DNA of 64,000 bases from the NCBI GenBank assembly GCA_022828595.1, contig JAKGHH010000004.1, forward strand, positions 58,691,421 to 58,755,420. The letters run 5' to 3'. The DNA comes from Nelumbo lutea (Eukaryota > Streptophyta > Magnoliopsida > Proteales > Nelumbonaceae). Position 1 is the first letter of the stretch, and each line of letters starts with the position of its first letter. A program made the position numbers and the translations under genes. Positions 36,401 to 48,400 of the stretch are shown here, piece after piece. The notes beneath the pieces were generated by a model. The model had not been told where the DNA came from. It saw only the letters and a list, made by a program, of their open reading frames with translations, and did not search any database.

Positions 36401-39400
36401 TTTTCCACAATCTGAGTCCTGGAATAGACAAGCTAGATGCACGCTCAATTAAATGTCTTCCTTGGCTACTCTCGAACTCAAAAAGGGTACAAGTGTTATA
36501 ATCCCATTACCCGGAAGTGTTATGTCTGCCTTGATGTCACCTTTTTTGAGTATGCCCCCTTCTTCTCAAGACCTGAAGCACCTTCGTATCCACCCTTACT
36601 TCCTCTTCCTCTTCCTGTCAGTGATCCTGTTCCAGATGTTGTTGTTGGAGTAGACTCATTACCTCATCCAGTGCAGATCACCACCAATCCGACAAGTGTA
36701 TACACATCGAATGACACCGGCCCCTCCTCCAGCTTCTACCTCATCTGCGGATCCTCTCATGGCTCCTATTGTTGAACCTTCAGACCTTGACCTACCCGTT
36801 GCCTTACGGAAAGGTAAACGTAGTTCTACCCTCCATCCCATTTCCAATTTTGTCTCATTATCTCGTCTTTCTACCTCACATCGCCAGTTTGTTTCACTTT
36901 TGTCATCTATTTCCATGCCTAACAATGTTCAAGAAGCTCTTAGTTCACCCGGGTGGCAGCGGACAATGGAGGAGGAACCTTTCTGCTCTTTAACATACTC
37001 AAACGTGAGAACTTACCACTCTCCCACCTGGTAAGCATGCTGTGGGCTGTAAATGGGTGTATACTGTGAAATAGTTGCCAGATAGTAGTGTGGAGCGTCT
37101 GAAAGCCAGACTTGTTGCTAAAGGTTACTCACAATTGTATAGAGTGGACTACATGGAGACATTCTCTCCGGTGGCTAAGATTGGTTCTGTTCGTGTACTA
37201 ATTTCCCTGGTAGTTATGTATGATTAGCCTCTGTTTCAGCTTGATATAAAGAATGCCTTCCTCCATGGTGATCTTGTGGAGGAGGTATATATGGAGCAAC
37301 CACTTGGGTTTGTTTCTCAGGGAAAGGATGGTAAGGTATGCAGATTGAAGAAGGCAATTTATGGGTTGAAACAATCGCCGCGTGCTTGGTTCGGGAAGTT
37401 CAGTGAAGTGGTGAAGAGTTTTGGAATGAAGCAATGCCAAGTTGATCACTCAGTGTTCAGCTATGACTCAGAAGCTAGGAAGATCCTATTAGTGGTCTAT
37501 GTGGATGATATTGTCATTACTGGCAGTGATAAATTGAGGATTGGCAAACTAAAGGTATTTCTACAAAATCATTTCCAAACAAAAGATCTTGGAACATTAA
37601 AGTATTTCTTGGGAATAGAAGTTGCCAGGTCAAAACAAGGTGTAAATCTGTGCCAAAGAAAATATGTTCTTGATCTATTGAAAGAAACAAGACTGTTAGG
37701 TGCAAAACCGACTGAGACCCCTATGGAACCAAATGTTAAGTTGAGCAGTGATACAGGAGAAGTATTTGAAGATCCTGGGAGGTATAGACGACTAGTGGGG
37801 AAGTTGAACTATCTGACTATCACGAGACCTGACATATCCTTTGCAGTCAGTGTGGTGAGCCAATTCATGCAGAACCCTCGTATACCTCACTGGGATGCAG
37901 TTCTTAGAATTTTAAGGTATTTGAAATGAGCTCCAGGCCATGGACTATTGTATAATCCAGGAGGAAAACTTGAAGTAGTGGGGTATACAGATGCAGACTG
38001 GGCAGGCTCAGTGAATGATAGAAGATCTACTACAGGCTATTGCACATTCCTTGGAGGAAATCTTGTGACGTGGAAGAGTAAAAAGTAGACAGTTGTGGCC
38101 AGAAGTAGTGCTGAAGCTGAGTATAGGGCCATGGCACATACTACCTGTGAGTTAGTGTGGTTGAGGAATCTTCTACAAGAAATTGGGTTTCACATGGATA
38201 AACCTATGAGACTGTATTGTGACAACCAAGCTGCACTCCATATCTCATCCAATCCTGTATTTCATGAGAGAATAAAGCACATAGAGGTTGATTGCCACTT
38301 TGTGAGGGAGAAGGTCCTTGCTGGAGAGATAAACACAGAACATGTGGGCTCGAATGATCAATGGGCAGATTTGTTTACAAAAGCTCTAAGCTCAGGGAAA
38401 GTGAACTATCTATGTAACAAGCTGGGATTATATGACATATATTCTCTAGCTTGAGGGGGAGTGTTAAAGTGAGCCGAATGGGGGTAGTTTAGTCATCTCA
38501 TGTTTGTTAAGTACCTTGCTTATGTGGCAGTTTTATTAAAGATACTCTGCCCCACACTTAAGTAAGGGCAGTTTAGTCCTTGTGAATGTTATTAGCACCT
38601 AATAAACATTAGGGGGTCGAATGATTAGTGAATTAATGAGTTTCGACTAAACCCTCCTGTTCTCTCTTTCTCTTTTCTTCTTCTTCCTTCTCTCCTGGTT
38701 CGGGTTACTGTATCTGCATTCGAAACAAAGGGAAACCTTTTTTTTTAATCTTTTGCATTTACGGAATCTTCTTTTACTGAAAAATTTTTATGCTATTTTG
38801 AAAGTTTTCATAAAATTTCCCATGACATTTTCTTATTGGTCCAACTATTCTTGATAATTATACACATTTTGCATATGAAAGACTTGACAACTAATATTAG
38901 CAACTTAAAAACTCCTAGACCTTGAAAGTTGACCAGGAGTAGATAATAGGTTGTCCTTTCTTTTTCCTTTTCTTCCCTTATTAACATCTTAAAAACTCCC
39001 GGCCTGAAGCTTTATCTTTGCCACCTTAAATATGTCTAATAATGAATAGCTTTGATACCTTTTAACCTAATGCTAATTTTTCATGATGCATTGAAGTTAA
39101 AAGAATGGAATAGTGATAGATAAACACAGATAAAACAACTTGCTATCTTGGTTTTACTTATTGAGAAGTTAACACTTCAAAGTTTAACATTGTTCTTTAC
39201 ATGGTCTTTATTTGAGGAGATTCTATCAGATATACTTTTCTTTACCTATTCTGGTTTTATGGTTAAATGCAGATACAGTAATTTTCTGTATATAATGATA
39301 TCCTGTATCTATATCATGAATTTGGCTAAGCATTCATTCATATACCTGTGTAACCTAGTTGTTGCATTATCATAGGAGAGGATTCGAGTTGGTAAGGAGC

Positions 39401-42400
39401 TCCTCGAGGCAAAGAGAATTGAGGAAGAAAATGAAAGAAAACGGTTTTGCCTTTGGAAGATACTTTTATTTGCATTACTTTTTGATCTTTCCCATTCCTT
39501 GTTTTCAGTTTCAACATTTACTCCTGTAACCCTGTTATTTTAGTTTGCAAACTTCTCCCTTTGAATGGAATATTCATCCTTTGCTCTTGTAGCATGTTGG
39601 CCTTGCGAAAAGCAGAGAAAGAGGAAGAGAAGAGAGCAAGGGAGAAAATCCGTCAGAAGCTTGAGGAAGATAAGGTCACTATTTAATTTTTCCACCAATT
39701 CTACGTTGAAATTGCAGTCATCAAATGATATGCATTTTGATTGGTAGTAGCTTTTTTTATCAGAAAAAGAAAAGTTTATTAAAATACGAGGAAAGTTTAG
39801 TACAATAGCTTTACACTAAGCTTAAAAAAGTTGATATCTATTAACCCTTGTTTTGCTAAAGAATCCATGACCCCATTAGCTGTTCTTCTAACCTAATTAT
39901 AGGAGGTATTTAACTCCCTTGAGACATTCTATTTCCCTGCAAACATGCCTATAAATCCAAGGGACTTTGCACAAGCCTTTTGCCCAAGTGTTATCAGCTT
40001 TGAGTCCCTGTCTACTTCAAAGAAATTGAAACCAGAGTGCTTTTCTAGTCTTACACCTTGTAGTAGGGCCATCAATTCAGCTTTCAGAGAGTCCCACTCC
40101 CGTAGGTTCTGAGTACATGGCCAACACCCTTTTTTTGATAAATGAGTAATATTTTATTAAGCATAGAAGAAGTGTATAATCAGCCTCAGAGGAGGCACAC
40201 AATGTTACCTCCCCTTAGAATTAAGGAAATAAGCACACTCTTGCCTGAATTACAGTTATAAGGTAGCCCAAAACAAATCACCCCTTGATACCCCTTGTTT
40301 AGCCAAAGAAACAGCCATGGCATTTGTTGATCTGCTGACCCATAAAAACTGACATATTCCTTGTAAGCCAATTAACTTTCTTCAGAAGATCCCTGTACCC
40401 CAAAAGACTGTTTCTGTGTTCGACAGCCAGCCCACTACCACCTTGGAGTCCCCTTCAACTAACAAGTTCTCCACTCCAATTTGATTAGCAACTTGTATTC
40501 CTTGTACACTGCTAGTATCTCATCCCTTGTAGGGTTACCAATTTCCACTGGTCCTAAGAATAAAGATATGATGTTGCTATCTTTATCTCTCAAAATTCAG
40601 TTTTACCACTCTTTCCAGAGGAGGCTTCCATTCTGCTTGTAGACTGTTCTTTGTGGAGGGTGCAGATGCCATTGCTGCCCAATTTCTCCTTAAATCATCA
40701 AAAGAATTATTCACAAACAGGTCTGAAGTTTTCAACCAAAAGGTTGTCCTTGTCATGATACACTCTTTTACCTCATCAAGGCTTCTTTCCTTTTCTTGGA
40801 ATATTCTAGCATTCCTCTCCTCCCAAATTGTCCACAAACTAGTTACCCTAATGCACTTCCACATTAAATTCCCTCCTTTTGTCAGCCGCCCAAACTCCAA
40901 AGGCAAATGGCTCAAAAAGCAGCTGTACTTCAGAAGGAAAGTTCCACCTACACCCAAATAACATTAAAACCCAATTCTAAATATTGGCAGCAAAAGAACA
41001 AGATATCAGCAAATGATGACAGTCTTCACCCTTCACTTTACACAAGATACACCAGTTTGGGGACAAACACAAATAAGGTTTCCTCTTTTGCATGTTTTCC
41101 AAAGTATTGATCTTACCATAATAGGGTTACCAACAGAAAACAAATATTTTAGGAGGAATTGGCCTTGACCAGATTTCTTTAATAGGGAACACCTAAGAGG
41201 AAGGGGTGGAACATAAGGATTTAAAAAAAGAGGCACAAGTGAAGGAGCCACTCTGAGTCAAAGTCCAAATCCTTTTTATCAGGTCTAGGTGGGGTCCAAA
41301 CACATAGAGTCTAAAAGAAGCAAAAGCTCAAAAACACAAGCAGATTCATCATCCCTTAAACCTCTATAAAACCCAAAGTCCCAATTTAAAGTCAATGGGA
41401 GAGCTGGGTGGGGGGGGGGAGAGGAAGCTTGAGAAATTTCTTTTTAAAGAGGGAAATAGAATAAAGCGAAGGGAATCATTCTTTTAGAGGTTGAGTGCCC
41501 ACCCAAACATCTTCCCAAAAGAGGACTGAATTTATAGAGCATACATCATACCTTACAAACCTAAGGAATTTAGGGAGTGTACAAAAAGTTGCCTTCCTGT
41601 TGGGGTGGCTGGTTCTACTTCTATTTTATTAATTAAAGTTACCATTTCCAATAAAAAACCACTAGAACACAAATAGATTAGTTACACTTGAAGCCTTGAA
41701 GCTTTTGTCAAGGAACTTCATTTTAAAATGTTTTTTTTTTTTTTCAAATATCAGGATGCTCAACAATCCATTCTATTTTAAATTTACCTTTCTGCATGGC
41801 TGGGTTTGATATGGTATCCATGGGGAGTAGTAATATCCCTCAAATTCTTTGATATTCCCGAGCTTTTATAGCTTATGCAAAGATTTAATTGTATCTTTTT
41901 CAAGTCCCTAATATTTTGTTGTTTTCCTTTTGGGAAAGGTAAATTCATATGCTCATATGTAGTTAACTTTTTAAACAAGAAGAGTTGTTTTTTCTTTTAC
42001 ATCTTTTTGCATTTTCTTGTGTATAGGTATAATTTTTAGTTGGAATTCAGTTTCACCTTTTTTGAGTTCAGATACATTTTTTTTTTTGATTTGTTAGGAC
42101 TTTGATTGCAGTTTTTATCTAATTGTATTTCTATGCATTTACAGGCAGAAAGAAGGCGTAAGCTTGGATTGCCACCAGAAGACCCAGTAGATGCTAAACC
42201 TGCAACACCTGTTGTGGAGGAAAAAAAGGTCTGAATAATTTCCATCAATTAAATATTCTTCCTTATTATGCAATATTTAGCTTGACATTTGTTTTGACAC
42301 AAACTATTGTATTTAAATGACAGAGTTTCTTACCTGTTAAGCCTGCTACAAAAGCAGAGCGAATGAGAGACTGTCTACGATCTCTGAAGCAGAATCACAA

Positions 42401-45400
42401 GGTAAATACTAAATATTGAAAATGAACTTTTTTTTTTGAATCACATTATTGAAAATGAACTTGGGATGGGAATCAATATCTACTATTTTAGTCTTCTATT
42501 GATGGTCACTAAAAGTTACTTATCTGTAGTGAACCAAAGACCCCTTAACAATTTATAAAATTTCATCAATAAATTCCATGTTTTTATTGTTTTTTCATGA
42601 TAAAATATTTTCTTAGAAGGCAAATAAAATTATAAAATCATTTCTTTGTGTGTAGGAATTAAGAATTTAAGACCCTAACATGGACTTGTTTGGGCTTGCC
42701 TCAAGGGGCTTGGTACAAAGGTGGCTTGTAGAATCAGGAATGCAAAATGTTTTACATCACAATAGCTATTTGAAGTAATGCAATTGATAAAAAATGGTTA
42801 TTGATAAAAAAAAAAAGAGATTGGGGGTTTTACATGCTTGAATATGTTTTGTATGTTTGATTTTATTTTTAAATTTTCATTTGAATTTGTTTTACATGTT
42901 ATGTTTATGTGTTTTGGTTTTAGATAATAGCTTTTTTTTAAACATTTATATTGAAATTTAAAGTATACTTTTAATTAATATTATGTTTATTATTTTTATT
43001 TTTTATTATTTATTAATTTTTGATTTTTTTTTGTATTTTTCTTCCTTGCTTTGAAAAGGTGTGCACTTGCCTTGTGCCTTGGGCACAAAATGCTTCTTGT
43101 GCATTTTTCTTTTGCACCTTGTGCTTTTAAAACACTGGCTTTAGTTTTTCTTCCTTTTGCTGTACTTACATTTTGTTATACTTAGTTGTGATGGTTTCAT
43201 GTTGAGTATTCCCCCTCCATTTGGGCCAATTTTCAATGTAGGGTTTCTATTATTTTTCCTTGTAAATAAATCCTCTTGATTATTGTTAGTGAAACAAATG
43301 TGTAGCAAGAAGCTGAGAGGGAATGCAATAGGGTAAAATACAAAAACCTCTCCTAAAGTTTCTAACAATCATAAAAACCTCCCCTGTAGTTTTACTTTAG
43401 CAAAAACCTCCCCTCTATTTTTGAAAATTTGAATAAATACCTCCTTTCCGTCAATGGTTTAGACGGAAAAAGTTAAAAAGATTATCTTTTTTCAAAATAC
43501 CTATTTTACCCTTTTACGAATTAATGTATATCTATTAAAATAACTTTGTCTCAGCAACTCCATAATCTGCTCTAATGTTCATCTTCTTCCTCCCGATGCA
43601 CAACGGTGGCAGTGCACTCCCCCTCCAGAAGGTTGCATCGATAGACCTCTCCATTAAGGCCATGCATCGGAGGGCTGACTTTCAGCGCGAGAACCCTCTC
43701 TCCTAAATCTAATAAACCAAAATTTCTAACACAAGTACATATAGAGTTCTATAGTCCATACTATAAACCACGAATACCTGACTGCTTTATCTCATTGCTT
43801 GCACTACATACACTTTCAGTCCCGTGTTCCAAATATGGTTCTTCACTAGTTTCTCCCTCAAAATGTCTTTCCTCACTTTTTCCACTAATGGCGATGTTAT
43901 CATCTCTGTTTAGTTTCTCTTCCGCAATGCCCATGGCTTATTTTCTGTTCTTTCTATGTTTTTTCCTTTTGTCTGTACCTATAGACCTGCGAACGAGGAA
44001 ATATTATTTCATAGGACCTAGAACTTTTTTCTTGAGGTCATCCTTTTAACATAAGAACAAAAATAAAAAACCCTAAAAAGACTGAAGACCCTCAGGCGAA
44101 ATACCTCCCTATCGAAGGCTTATCAAAGAAGGATTTCAATGAGTTACAGACTTCCAGGGTTCTCCTTTTCCGACTAAAAGACGTAATAGACAACTTTTTG
44201 TGGCTTCGGTTACAGTCTTGCAGAGATGTAGAACGGAAATCTCTGTGTAAAAACATCGTGCTCCTTCACGAAAAAACGAACGCAAATTTGAGGAGGAACT
44301 ATTATTTGAATATTTCTCTTTTAAAAGGTGACGTCTCCGATGTATGGTCTTAAATGTTGGTGAAACGTGATATTTTTGGAATCTCGGTTTCGGACATTCT
44401 GCGCTGTGCGTCATGAGGAAGAAGATGAACAGTGCAAGTAGATTATGGAGTTGCTGAGACGACTATTTTTATAGTAGATGTACATTAATTCATAAAGGGT
44501 AAAATAGGTATTTTTAAAAAATATCATATCTTTAACGTTTTTCGTTAAGGTCATTGATGGAGTGGAGGTATTTGTTGAATTTTTCAAAAATAGAGGGGAG
44601 GTTTTTGCTAAAGTGAAACTATAGGGGAGGTTTTTATATTTTACCCAATGCGATAAGTGCATGCCAAATGTAATACTAGGAAAGGTAGGACCCACTAAGC
44701 AGGTCATTTGTCTGCTAGTGTTTGGACTATTTGTACCATATAAGAACATAAAATTATCATAAGATACAAAACTAAGGCCCTATTTGGTGGTACTTCGTGC
44801 TTTATACTTTCAATAACACCAAAGTACAAAGTATGTGGTATATTTTTGATTTTGTACTTATACTTCAAAAATTGTTTGGATGGAAATTTTTAAAAACATG
44901 TTTTTCAAAGTAAAAGTTAATGATGGTGTTTGGATACAATAAAATGTATTATACGTACGCATGCCATGCCACATGGCATTTCAATGCAAGTCAGTAATAT
45001 GTGAATGTTACATGACATTTAAATGTAAGTCAATAATATGTGGATGCCACGTGGCATCATATATGAATGCTATGTGGCATTTGAAAGTAAGTCAATGATA
45101 TTACCAATGTTTTTTTAAACACGGAGGTGTGACGCGAGATGTTCCACTACCTAGAGGCTTGAGGTGTAGTTTAGAACGTAAGAGGCGTAAGCCTCCTTAA
45201 GAGGAGGGGGGGGGGATGAAGAGGAAGGAGAAGGAAGGGAGGAGGAAGAAGAGGGAGGATCTCATTTTTCTTTATTTTTAATAAAAATATTTTATAATAA
45301 TAAGAATGAATATTCATAATACTAGTTGAAAGGGGGGTCTTGGCGAAGCCCCCCAACCCCCCCTAACACAAAATAACCAAATTGAGTTGCATTAAAAAGG

Positions 45401-48400
45401 GGGCTAGGGGGGTGAACTGAAGGGATGAGAGATCCATCGTATGGACGCCCAAAACTTGCGGAATAAAGGGGTGAATTTCAAAAATTTTTCTCTCCCTTTC
45501 AACTGGGAATCGCATTCCCTATTTAGAAAATCATATTTTCAAGGATCAATCTTGAACCATAAACTGAACCAGATCTGAACCAAAAGGAGTAGGAGAGGAT
45601 TATACCTGATACGGAGAAATAGTATCTCCTAACGAAGGTGTTCATGTCCAAGGAAGGATCCAAAGACTGCTCCCACTGAAGATGACGCAGTGCAGGATGG
45701 AGCAGAATCAACAGTATTCTTCTCCAAGAATTCTGTCCTTCGCAAGAAACAACAGAATGACACGTGAGCACAGCTTCCTATCAATTCATTCTCAAAGAAC
45801 TGATGTCAAGATCGAACCTTGACTTCTCCCACAACTGGAGATCCAACTGGATGTCTGGCGGCTGCAGGAAGGAAGCGGCAAGAAAGATCTTTGCAGGGAT
45901 TGCAGAAATCTTTCTTCCGTGATTTCAGCTCTCAAGAGGATGTGAGTATGTCTTCTCTATAGGCTGCCGCCCCCTTCTTCTTTGTAACCCCAAAGGATCA
46001 GCTCCTAATCCAATTAGGAGTTGCTGATCCAAATCTTATTTGGATCAAAACATCTCTTTAGGTGATAAGGATAAACATTTATTTTATCTGCAAATTGGAT
46101 CAACCTTCTCCTAATCTTATTATGAGGTTTCCAAATCCAAATCATATTTAGATCTGGACTCTCTGAGTGGATAGGGTTAAGGCCCTATCCTATCTGCTGA
46201 CCCATCTCAGAATTCGCCCATATTTAACTTATTAAATAAGTCTAGTTCAAAATGGGCTTTAGGCCCATTAAGCTTATGTGCTCACTTAACCTTCGTAACT
46301 GCTGCCCAGTTGGGCTTACTTGTATGGCGTGGGACCCAAGCATTGATCTACAAATCAGCCACATGGGTTTGGCCCAGCCTTTGTTACAAGGCTTTGGTGA
46401 ATACGCTGTTATGGACAGTGCACCCCCTGAAACCCATCAAATGGGCTCTATGGGCCCAACACTTACCCTAAATGGTCCCTGGGCCAAACCACCTTGTAAC
46501 ACCCAGGGACTGTGGGTACATGCAAGATTAGCCCATCAGGCATTACTCTTAATGGTCTTACACTTAACCTCTCATCCCATAATGATCAAACACTGCCCGA
46601 CAGAAGAGGACCTCTCCTTCGGCTACAAGAAACAGTGTTGCACTCTCTAATTATATGGATCCCAGGAATTAAAATCTTTTTTAAACATTTTAGAAACCAT
46701 AATGCATATTTACTTTTATATCTCATATAAAATATATTTTGCAAGACAAATCTCAACGATTGAAATCGGCTACCGACAGTCTTGGTTTCCATCAGTGAGA
46801 GTGCATCCCCGATCATTTCCTTTGTCTGAAAAAGGGGCTGATCTTGTCACTATGATCACCCACTCGGATGAATTCTCAGACTATCCAAACATATCCAGGT
46901 TTTGACCCCCGCTAAGGATCTCAATGATTGGTACATCAAAGACTGATCAATCCGACACCTTGTGCAGTATCATAATCGAGTCTAGTGGTCAGGTGTAACA
47001 TTCCAGATATGCCCATCAATCTCCAAGGACCAGGGCAATATTTGAAATCTGGTCCAGTTCAAAGATTCCAATTAATCCTACACTGTATGTTGCCTCGGGT
47101 CTCACCCTGATAGCTGAGATAGGCCACCCCTACCGACTTGGTGGCACAACAGTGTTAGCCTTGTTAGGATAGGTCTCTCCAAACTAACCCACTAGCTATG
47201 AACATTCTAAACTTACACGAGTCTCATTAAGTGTCCAGTTTAAGGGTATTACATAGAAATATACCAAGGACAACATGAATCAAATATGCACTTTTATTCA
47301 TTTACAATAAACTCATAAAGTACATCATCCTGATTGAAGCTAAGGGCATACAAAACTGTCCAATATGAACCCCCCTAACCATGGGGGTTCGGGGTAGAGC
47401 CCTTGGCCCACTTTCTTTCCCTTTTCTTTTATTCCCTTCCCTTTCCTTTCCTTTTCTTTTCTTTCTTTTTCTCTTTTTTTTTTCCTTCTTTCTTTCTTTT
47501 CCTTTACTTTTTTCTTTTTTGTCCTTTTTTATATGAGGTGTGCATGAGGCATATGCCCCATGAAAAAAGCGAGGCGTATGCCTCTTGCACTTGAGGCCAC
47601 GCCTCATAGGTGTCAATGCCTCTGGCATATGCCTTTGGGCATTTGGAGGGGGGGTGCCCTAGTGCCTCCAGGCGTACGCCTCCCACGCCTTTTAAAACAC
47701 TAGATATTACATGTTATGTGGCAGCATAGATGAATGCCATGTGGCATATAATCGTCACAAATTATGTTCAGATGACTTGTGGCATCCATAAGTGTCACAT
47801 GGCAATATATATGGATGCCACCTGGCATCTAAATGTTGGATTAATGACATGATGCCATGGGGCAAAATAGATGAATGGCATGTGGCACCTGAAGGTAAGT
47901 CAACAACACTATATGCCACGTGTCATTGAATACGTTAATGTTTCCATAATTCCACATAGCATTTATATATGCTACTACGTGGTGGGGTGTATAAGTATTA
48001 CAAGTGTGGTTGATGCACACATTTTAGAAAGTATAAAGTATGTTAAAGAGCCAAAAAGCACGAAGTATCAAAAGCTGGCTTCGTGATTTTCGTGTTTTTT
48101 TGTGCTTTTACTTTGTGTTTTTTAAAAGTAAAAAACACCCAAACAAACACGTTCCGATACTTTTCATACTTTCATACTTTTGAAAGTATGAAAAGCACTT
48201 TCGAAAGTACCACCAAACAAGGCCTAATTTTGTTGTTTAAATTTTGCATTGTACAAGAATATTTGATGCTAGTGTATGCATATATGATAAATATTCTCAT
48301 CTTATATAACTCAACCTTCCTGTAGTATGTTTAAAATGTGCAGTTATATTATGGATAAGAAATTGCCGATACAATATTATACATGTTCCATACACTAGGT

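Larger units (their letters stand above)
31963..39674 (+). other. Exons 5-8: charged coiled-coil region
   Basis: Four short exons (80, 61, 68 and 82 bp) encode an almost unbroken Lys/Arg/Glu-rich helix starting at [14 protein letters not shown] and ending at [11 protein letters not shown]. The exon 7 donor reads CG|GTTTTG, a weak match to consensus, but the frame requires it. UBX/UBA p97 cofactors often have a comparable helix between their domains. Confidence 0.85.
44776..48224. mobile_element. PIF/Harbinger-like element, outer shell of a nest, intron 10
   Basis: Flanked by TAA (44773-44775, 48225-48227). The ends are GGCCCTATTTGGTGGTACTT and, reversed, GGCCTTGTTTGGTGGTACTT. The native part is about 0.84 kb; the rest is the inserted hAT element with its own solo LTR. 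The interior has diverged tandem repeats built around GCCACGTGGCAT and AAGTCAATAATATG (44950-45100, 47700-47950). No transposase. Confidence 0.85.

Noticed and set aside
41600..41675. Possible plus-strand LINE tail (AAGTTACCATTTCCAATAAAAAA)
   Set aside because: It resembles the tail at 28445-28478 but no coding part is attached, so it was not listed as an element.
47302..47686. Lys- or Phe-rich frames on both strands
   Set aside because: They come from a simple pyrimidine-rich tract in the hAT element.
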